DNA of 30,787 bases from Acidobacteriota bacterium (lineage in GTDB: Bacteria > Acidobacteriota > Terriglobia > UBA7540): assembly GCA_021827245.1 (NCBI GenBank), contig JAKAWN010000015.1, forward strand, positions 7,695 to 38,481, written 5' to 3'. Shown piece by piece: positions 25,836 to 30,787 of this stretch. The notes beneath the pieces were generated by a model, which saw only the letters and a list, made by a program, of their open reading frames with translations, made no database searches and was not told the origin of the DNA. Numbering within the stretch: the stretch's first letter is position 1; the number at the start of each line of letters is the position of its first letter. Made by a program: the position numbers and the translations under genes.

Positions 25836-26286
25836 GTGAAAAATAACGGAACTGAGCCGAAGGCAATTTGTACGGATTTCTGCACTAACGGTACTTCCGA
25901 AAGGCCTTCTCGAAGCCGTGCCCAATGCGGTGCCCCGAAGCGGTGCGCAGTCTGCAAACCTCTTGCGCATGCCGATCGCACGACTCGATGCCATCAGCGG
26001 TTTAACCGCCACCGGCAGGAAGTGGCACGCTGATGACCTGCCCCATCCTGAGGATCCGGTGTTGGATGTTTCTGATTGGCAGAATTTCAAACTTCCCCAG
26101 AGACCGAACTCTGCCCAGGGCTTGGGGGAGGCAGTTGTAGGGTGGGAGCCGGTGTGGTTTCGCCCTCGGATTGTGATTCCGAAAGCCATGGGCGGAGACC
26201 GTATCGTGGGTTTGCCGGTCAAGCTGAACCTGAAGGTTCTTGGCGGTGGGAACGCAGCGACTTGCTGCAGGCCGATTCGATTTTGA
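25836..26286 (+). pseudogene. Truncated 5' remnant of an exported (Tat-type) glycosidase-like protein
   Basis: The frame ending at the TGA at 26286 can be followed upstream to about 25841. It reads ELSRRQFVRISALTVLPKG near its start, a twin-arginine-like signal (SRRQF). A GTG at 25836 lies in another frame; dropping one A from the five-A run at 25839-25843 would join it to this frame (MKITELSRRQF). Further on, DVSDWQNFKLPQ and GWEPVWFRPRIVIPKAMGG, then GLPVKLNLKV, resemble the beta-sandwich that precedes the catalytic domain in GH2- or GH38-type enzymes. The frame then ends abruptly, 27 bases before the GH92 start. I read this as a decayed, 3'-deleted glycosidase gene; the exact family is uncertain. 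It could also be a short expressed protein started at GTG 25918. Confidence 0.4.
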
Positions 26287-26313
26287 CTCACGGCGTATGT
26301 AAAGGAGCCTACC

Positions 26314-28629
26314 ATGCGCGAACTGAGAAAGTTGTTCTTGATATCTTTCCTTCTTATCCCACTAATGGCGTTTCTTGCTGGCTGCGAGCGTGGGCAGCGC
26401 TCGGCTAGACTGGGTCCCGCTCCGCAGGCGCAGCCGGCTGACGACGTAAACCCTTTTGTCGGAACTGCGGCGGGTGGAAACACCTTTCCGGGGGCCACGA
26501 TGCCCTTTGGGATGATCCAATGGAGCCCTGCTTCGGGACTCACTGACCATGGCGGAGGATACATTTACAGCGATAGCGTTTTGCGGGGATTCAGCCTGAA
26601 TCACCTGGACGGGCAAGGCTGCACGATCATGGGCGACGTTCCGATCATGCCTTGGGTTGGAACTGTGACCGCTTCACCCGCCGTCGACCAGAAGGCTTAC
26701 TTAGCGAAGTTTTCGCATGCCGGTGAGCAGGCTTCCCCGGGATTTTACACCGTTCGTCTCGGGAACGGCGTTCACGTTGAATTGACAGTGACGACACGGG
26801 CGGGCATTGGCCGTTTCACCTTTCCGTCTTCCGCCGATTCGAATTTCCTTTTCGAGACAAGCCATGACGCAAATGCATTCGGGGTCAGTAAGGCTACTGT
26901 TGAAATTGCCGGGGACCAGAAGATCTCAGGAAGTGTCGCAACCAGCGGGTTCTGCTCCTATCCCAACAAGTACACCGTATATTTTGCTGGTGAGTTCAAC
27001 CGTCCGTTTACCCGATTCGGGACATGGACAGGTTCCGTGGTGAGGGATGGCAGGCGTTCCGTCAGCGGGCGCCGCGCGGGCGGGTTTGTGGGATTTGATA
27101 CGACGAAGAATCCGGTTGTGGAACTCAAGGTTGCGCTCTCCTACGTCAGTGTCGCCAACGCATGGAAGAATCTGGACCAGGAGATTCCAGGATGGGACTT
27201 TGATGCGGTGAAGAAGGCGGCTCACCAGAAATGGAATGATGAGCTTGGACTGGTAGCGGTGAGCGGCGGTACCAATGAAGAACGTCGGGTGTTCTATACG
27301 GCCTTATACCACGTTTTGCAGGATCCGACCGTATTCAGCGACGTGAATAGTGAGTACATGGGTTTTGATAACCGCGTCCATGTTGCCAAGGGCTATACGC
27401 AGTACGCCAATTACTCTGGCTGGGACATCTACCGCGACGAGATACAACTGCTGGCCTTGCTCCACCCCAAAAAGACGAGTGACATGATTCAATCGCTGGT
27501 GCAGGATGCGGAGCAAGGAGGCGGCTTGCCGATGTGGCCGGTCGCCAATCATGAGGCTTGCCAGATGGTGGGCAATCCTGCATGCCCGATCATCGCCGAC
27601 GGCTACGCCTTTGGCGCCCGCGACTTTGACGCCCGAGCGGCGCTGAAGGCCATGCTGAAGGGCGCAACCCATCCCGGCGCCAACTGCAACGGTTGCCAGG
27701 AATGGGACAGCCTGAGCAGCTACTTGAAGCGAGGATACCTTGGCCCGGATGACAAAGGCCACAAACCGGGGACACACAGTGGGCCCTCTCAGATGCTGGA
27801 ATTTACCACCGCAGATTTCTCCATCGCGCAGATGGCCAAAGCACTGGGGGATACATCCACGTACCAAGCCTTCATGAAGAGGGCGCAATTCTGGCGGAAC
27901 ACCTTCGACACAAAAACAGGTTACATTGAGCCGCGCCGGAACAACGGCTCCTTCATTCCCGTGGACCCGGCATCACCCAAGTATTTTGTTGAGGGGAATG
28001 CGGCACAGTACAGTTGGATGGTCCCCTACAACATGGGCAGCCTGTTTAACCTGATGGGTGGAAACGCTGCTGTGGTTAAGAGGCTCAATACGTTCTTCAC
28101 AGAGTTGAATGCCGGACCGAACCACCCTTATTTTTGGATTGGGAATGAGCCATGCTTTGCGGTGCCTTGGGCGTATGACTTTGTGGGCGCGCCTTGGGGA
28201 GTGCAGGATGTGGTGAGGCGGGTCGAAGTAGAGCTTTATACCTCCGAGCCGGATGGGTTGCCGGGCAACGATGACCTGGGTGCTATGTCAGCCTGGTACG
28301 TCTTTGCTGCCCTTGGATTCTACCCAGCGATTCCCGGTGTGGGTGGCGTTGCTCTCGACAGCCCCCTTTTCCCGAAGGCGACCCTTCATCTGGGGAACGG
28401 GCGTGAAGTCATAATCGAGGGAGAAAACGCCGCGGCCGCAACTCCTTACGTTCAAAGCCTCAGCGTAAATGGCAAGCCTTACGAGCACACCTGGATTCCG
28501 TATGAAACTCTTGAACGGGGCGCCACACTCCGTTTCACGCTCGCTGCGACCCCCAACAAGCAGTGGGGAAGCAAACCGGATGACGCCCCGCCCTCATTTA
28601 CGGAAGACATGGCGGCGTCACAGAACTGA
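26314..28629 (+). CDS. GH92 alpha-mannosidase-like lipoprotein
   Basis: The 771-residue protein starts with a lipoprotein signal (basic MRELRK, hydrophobic core, lipobox LAGC with Cys24), so it is probably anchored in a membrane facing the periplasm or outside. The GH92 fold begins with VNPFVGTAAGGNTFPGATMP. It continues with GWDIYRDEIQLL, GGGLPMWPVANHEACQMVG and FVEGNAAQYSWM (Glu560), then GNEPCFAVPWAYDF (610-623) and GLPGNDDLGAMSAWYVFAALG (Asp653/Asp654). These are the acid and base regions of calcium-dependent exo-alpha-mannosidases. The ATG at 26314 has AAAGGAG upstream. Length is normal for the family. It probably trims mannose from external glycans; a link to the upstream polysaccharide locus is possible but not shown. 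Confidence 0.93.
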   Translation: MRELRKLFLISFLLIPLMAFLAGCERGQRSARLGPAPQAQPADDVNPFVGTAAGGNTFPGATMPFGMIQWSPASGLTDHGGGYIYSDSVLRGFSLNHLDGQGCTIMGDVPIMPWVGTVTASPAVDQKAYLAKFSHAGEQASPGFYTVRLGNGVHVELTVTTRAGIGRFTFPSSADSNFLFETSHDANAFGVSKATVEIAGDQKISGSVATSGFCSYPNKYTVYFAGEFNRPFTRFGTWTGSVVRDGRRSVSGRRAGGFVGFDTTKNPVVELKVALSYVSVANAWKNLDQEIPGWDFDAVKKAAHQKWNDELGLVAVSGGTNEERRVFYTALYHVLQDPTVFSDVNSEYMGFDNRVHVAKGYTQYANYSGWDIYRDEIQLLALLHPKKTSDMIQSLVQDAEQGGGLPMWPVANHEACQMVGNPACPIIADGYAFGARDFDARAALKAMLKGATHPGANCNGCQEWDSLSSYLKRGYLGPDDKGHKPGTHSGPSQMLEFTTADFSIAQMAKALGDTSTYQAFMKRAQFWRNTFDTKTGYIEPRRNNGSFIPVDPASPKYFVEGNAAQYSWMVPYNMGSLFNLMGGNAAVVKRLNTFFTELNAGPNHPYFWIGNEPCFAVPWAYDFVGAPWGVQDVVRRVEVELYTSEPDGLPGNDDLGAMSAWYVFAALGFYPAIPGVGGVALDSPLFPKATLHLGNGREVIIEGENAAAATPYVQSLSVNGKPYEHTWIPYETLERGATLRFTLAATPNKQWGSKPDDAPPSFTEDMAASQN

Positions 28630-28778
28630 AAATTGTGCTCAACAGGGGCGACTCGGACCTACGTTAAGGCCAATTGGATTTCCCCGACATAACTCCGCGG
28701 TTCAACAAAAGGCACGCGCGGGGTACACGGAAGAGAATCGCTCCCCCTAACTCATTGATTCCAAAAGTGCATCTCTAG

Positions 28779-28864
28779 TGCGGAGGGAGGGAATCGAACC
28801 CTCACTTCCCGTAAGGGAAAAGGGATTTTAAGTCCCTTGCGTCTACCAGTTCCGCCACCCCCGC
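28779..28864 (-). tRNA. tRNA-Leu (anticodon UAA)
   Basis: On the minus strand an 86-base cloverleaf starts GCGGGGGTGGCGGAACTGG. The acceptor stem GCGGGGG pairs with CCTCCGC (one G-U), followed by discriminator A. The anticodon arm is AGGGA-CTTAAAA-TCCCT, giving anticodon TAA. The long variable arm (TTCCCTTACGGGAAG) and the GGTTCGATTCC T-loop fit a class II leucine tRNA. CCA is not encoded. Confidence 0.95.
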
Positions 28865-29452
28865 ATGTTGAAAAGAAAAGACTTGCGCGATTCGTTGAGG
28901 TATGGTTTCGTCATACTTATTAAGATCGTGAGAAGTCAATTCCAGACCGGAATGCAATTCAGGATTTTCCGCAAATGCAACCCTGAAAGTCTACCACAAA
29001 GTTTGTAGGAGGCCCCACTTCCAAGGCGACCGAGAGTCGCAAGAAGGCTGTAGTCCCGGTGTATTAGCCTCCCGAGGCTAGCCGCGGATTCCTCAGCGCC
29101 CAGCCCTTACTCGTCGGCCTTCTAACGAACCGCGATCTGGGCTTTCAGAAGGGCAGTCTGGCCTCGCGCGTGCCTCACCGCGCAGTGCTGGCGGGTTCGC
29201 GCGACCGCGAAAGAACTTCCACGACGCCTTGCCTCGTGTGTGGCATCAGCGATTCCAATTGCTGGGCTCATCACAAGATGACCGCCAATCCCCACGGACG
29301 CACTTTGGAGTGCATCAAGCAGGGGGCTAAGACCTGGAAGTTTTTCACTCTCGGACACCGGAAAGCTCTGTTCAAGAACGTGATCGTTTCTGGACCTCCG
29401 GCATCCTGCAGGAGGTCCTCCCGCCGCTGAAACAAACTGAGAACCATACCGG
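28865..29452. other. Intergenic stretch, no confident gene
   Basis: About 590 bases between the tRNA and the BNR-repeat gene. A 6-bp hairpin (TAGCCT-CCCG-AGGCTA) lies near 29066-29081. A plus-strand frame at 29170-29430 (86 codons, GTG start) contains a CxxC and some His residues but matches nothing I recognise and has no ribosome site. I see no other feature. Confidence 0.45.
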
Positions 29453-30787
29453 CTATTGAGAATCTTTTTCCGGCTTCTCAATGTTGATTGCCGGCAGGTT
29501 CGCGTGGCGCAAGAGCGAGTTCAAATGCGGTAAGTCTTGCGTTTCGATCTCATTCCATGCGCCGAGGGTTGTTTCCATCACCTGCCGTCTTTGGCGGAGG
29601 GCCTTGAGCGCATCCGGCGTGGGAGCTGCGTCGGCGCTCTCCACCACATATTGGAGCTTGCCAAAAGCTCCGGCCAGGTAACGAAGGCTCGTCAGGTCTC
29701 TTGCAGGTCCAAACACGCCGGAGAAATTAGGGGAGGATGGTGGCGCAGGCCCAACCACCGGAGCCAGTTTGGCGCTGACGGCGTTGATTTCGTCGCTGAG
29801 TTCCTGGCTGCCTGCAGCCTTCGGCCGGAGCGATTGCAGTTGCTTCTGAACCTTTTCAGCTTCAGCCAGAGTCCTGGAAACCTTGTCGCGCGCCAGGATG
29901 AGTTGTTTGTCTACTTGGAATTGTTCCTGCAAAGCCGCTTGAGTTACTTTGATGCGCGGGTCCATCTTGACGGTCAGGGGTTGGGAGTACGTCTTCCCGT
30001 TCACGATGAGCTTGACCGTGTAGTTTCCCGGCACGGCCCACATGCCGGATTTTGCCCAAGTGTCAAACCCAAATGGTGCGGCGGGCGACGGGTAGAGCAG
30101 GTTCCAAACGAAGCGATGCATGCCGGGTTCTGCGGAGGGCGGATGCTTGTGACGTACCCAGTAGGCTGCGATTCGCATTGTAGCCGGGTTTATTTTCGGT
30201 GGCTTTTCGGCGCTTGAATAGCGGCTCACGAGCTTGCCGTTGCTGTCGAGAATTTCAAGGATGACCGGACCCGCGGGTTTGGACTTCAAATAATAATCAA
30301 TGATAGCTCCGTTGGGCGGGTTCTGCCCAGCCGGCTCCTCCGGCGGGAGCGGCGTGCCCTCGTCCGTTGATCCGAACCGCGAGCGGTATGCAGTTTCCGG
30401 CCGGAAGAGCCACGCGTCAGACTGCTCCACTTCTGAATCCAGTTGGCGCAAGGGCGTAACATCGTCCAGGATCCAGATCGAGCGCCCGTGCGTGCCGGCA
30501 ATCAGGTCGTTCCCATGGACGATCAGGTCGCGCACCGAAGCAACCGGAAGGTTCTGCTGTAGAGACTCCCAGTGATTCCCGTCGTCGAAGGAGACGTACA
30601 CACCGGTTTCCGTGCCGGCGTAAAGCAGCCCTTTGCGCAAGGGATCTTCCCGTACCACGCGCACGAAGGCGCCGTCCGGGATGCCATTACTGATTTCCTG
30701 CCAGATCTTGCCGCCGTCATGGGTTCGATAGATGTAAGGCCGGAAATCGTCGAGGCGGTGCCGGTCCACTGCAGCGTAGGCGGTGTT
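29453..30787 (-). CDS. C-terminal part of a sortilin/BNR-repeat exo-alpha-sialidase-like protein (partial)
   Basis: The frame is open to the right edge, so the N-terminus lies outside the window; the first visible residues are NTAYAAVDRHRLDDF. Two BNR/Asp-box units are visible: YRTHDGGKIWQEI and YVSFDDGNHWESLQ, followed by AGTHGRSIWILDDVTPLRQL, the usual end of the beta-propeller in this family. A beta-sandwich-like region follows (NYTKVLIVNGKTY-like strand, written NYTVKLIVNGKTYSQPLTV in the sequence). A charged, probably coiled-coil helix (ILARDKVSRTLAEAEKVQKQ) and an Ala-rich C-terminus complete the protein. These large secreted proteins are abundant in Acidobacteriota; their true substrates are mostly unknown. 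The gene is convergent with the GH92 gene and unrelated in orientation to the polysaccharide locus. Confidence 0.85.
   Translation of the reverse strand, partial: NTAYAAVDRHRLDDFRPYIYRTHDGGKIWQEISNGIPDGAFVRVVREDPLRKGLLYAGTETGVYVSFDDGNHWESLQQNLPVASVRDLIVHGNDLIAGTHGRSIWILDDVTPLRQLDSEVEQSDAWLFRPETAYRSRFGSTDEGTPLPPEEPAGQNPPNGAIIDYYLKSKPAGPVILEILDSNGKLVSRYSSAEKPPKINPATMRIAAYWVRHKHPPSAEPGMHRFVWNLLYPSPAAPFGFDTWAKSGMWAVPGNYTVKLIVNGKTYSQPLTVKMDPRIKVTQAALQEQFQVDKQLILARDKVSRTLAEAEKVQKQLQSLRPKAAGSQELSDEINAVSAKLAPVVGPAPPSSPNFSGVFGPARDLTSLRYLAGAFGKLQYVVESADAAPTPDALKALRQRRQVMETTLGAWNEIETQDLPHLNSLLRHANLPAINIEKPEKDSQ

Noticed and set aside
25677..26564. Minus-strand open frame of 295 codons
   Set aside because: It overlaps the start of the well-supported GH92 gene, has a Pro/Ser/Arg-rich composition typical of a shadow frame, and matches no family I know.
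28779..28864. tRNA-Leu as an integration site of a mobile element
   Set aside because: No repeat of the tRNA 3' end, integrase or phage gene is seen on either side.
29170..29430. Plus-strand 86-codon frame with CxxC
   Set aside because: No ribosome site, no family likeness, and it is opposite another equally plausible open frame.
1..30787. CRISPR arrays, insertion sequences or transposases
   Set aside because: No regularly spaced repeats, terminal inverted repeats or transposase motifs were seen in the window.

Overview
The window reads as a chromosomal segment of a moderately GC-rich Gram-negative bacterium, most likely an Acidobacteriota member. The assignment rests on gene style: an ExeA-like ATPase with C-terminal PEGA domains at the head of an exopolysaccharide locus, a CpsD-like ATPase with a degenerate P-loop, an UpxY antiterminator, a GH92 lipoprotein and a sortilin-type BNR-repeat protein. 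No ribosomal marker is present, so the phylum is an inference.

Region 1 (159-24272, all on the + strand) is one long exopolysaccharide locus of the Wzx/Wzy type. It opens with a membrane-anchored AAA ATPase, a CpsD/Wzc-like ATPase and a NusG-paralogue antiterminator. UDP-glucose dehydrogenase and a UDP-glucuronate decarboxylase-like protein follow, and then the priming polyprenyl-phosphate sugar-phosphate transferase. Next comes a tight cassette of methyltransferase, ComA-like phosphosulfolactate synthase, ComB-like phosphosulfolactate phosphatase and ATP-grasp ligase. After it are a Wzx flippase, an APH-fold kinase, an FkbM methyltransferase, a GT4 glycosyltransferase, a Wzy-like polymerase, a membrane-anchored beta-helix protein, a cytoplasmic NodB-type deacetylase, a second GT4, a WecG/TagA (GT26) transferase and a GDP-mannose-3,5-epimerase-like SDR. 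A 12-bp-stem hairpin at 24294-24320 closes the locus. The polysaccharide export and co-polymerase genes (Wza/Wzz) are not in the window and probably lie to the left.

The most interesting part is the ComA/ComB/ATP-grasp cassette (7905-11751). ComA and ComB are known from coenzyme M biosynthesis in methanogens, and sulfolactate is known from Bacillus spores. Here they sit between the priming transferase and the flippase, with no other coenzyme M gene. I infer that the organism makes a 3-sulfolactate-like acid and that the ATP-grasp enzyme attaches it, perhaps as an amide, to an amino sugar freed by the deacetylase. That would give a sulfonated (or, if the ComA-like enzyme has changed substrate, otherwise acidic) exopolysaccharide. 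This is a hypothesis.

Region 2 (24321-26313) is gene-poor. It has several hairpins, a small minus-strand receiver-like protein (24922-25308) and what looks like the decayed 5' end of an exported glycosidase (25836-26286). Region 3 (26314-30787) holds a GH92 alpha-mannosidase lipoprotein, a tRNA-Leu(UAA) on the minus strand, about 590 bases with no confident gene, and the C-terminal part of a minus-strand BNR-repeat protein that runs off the right edge.
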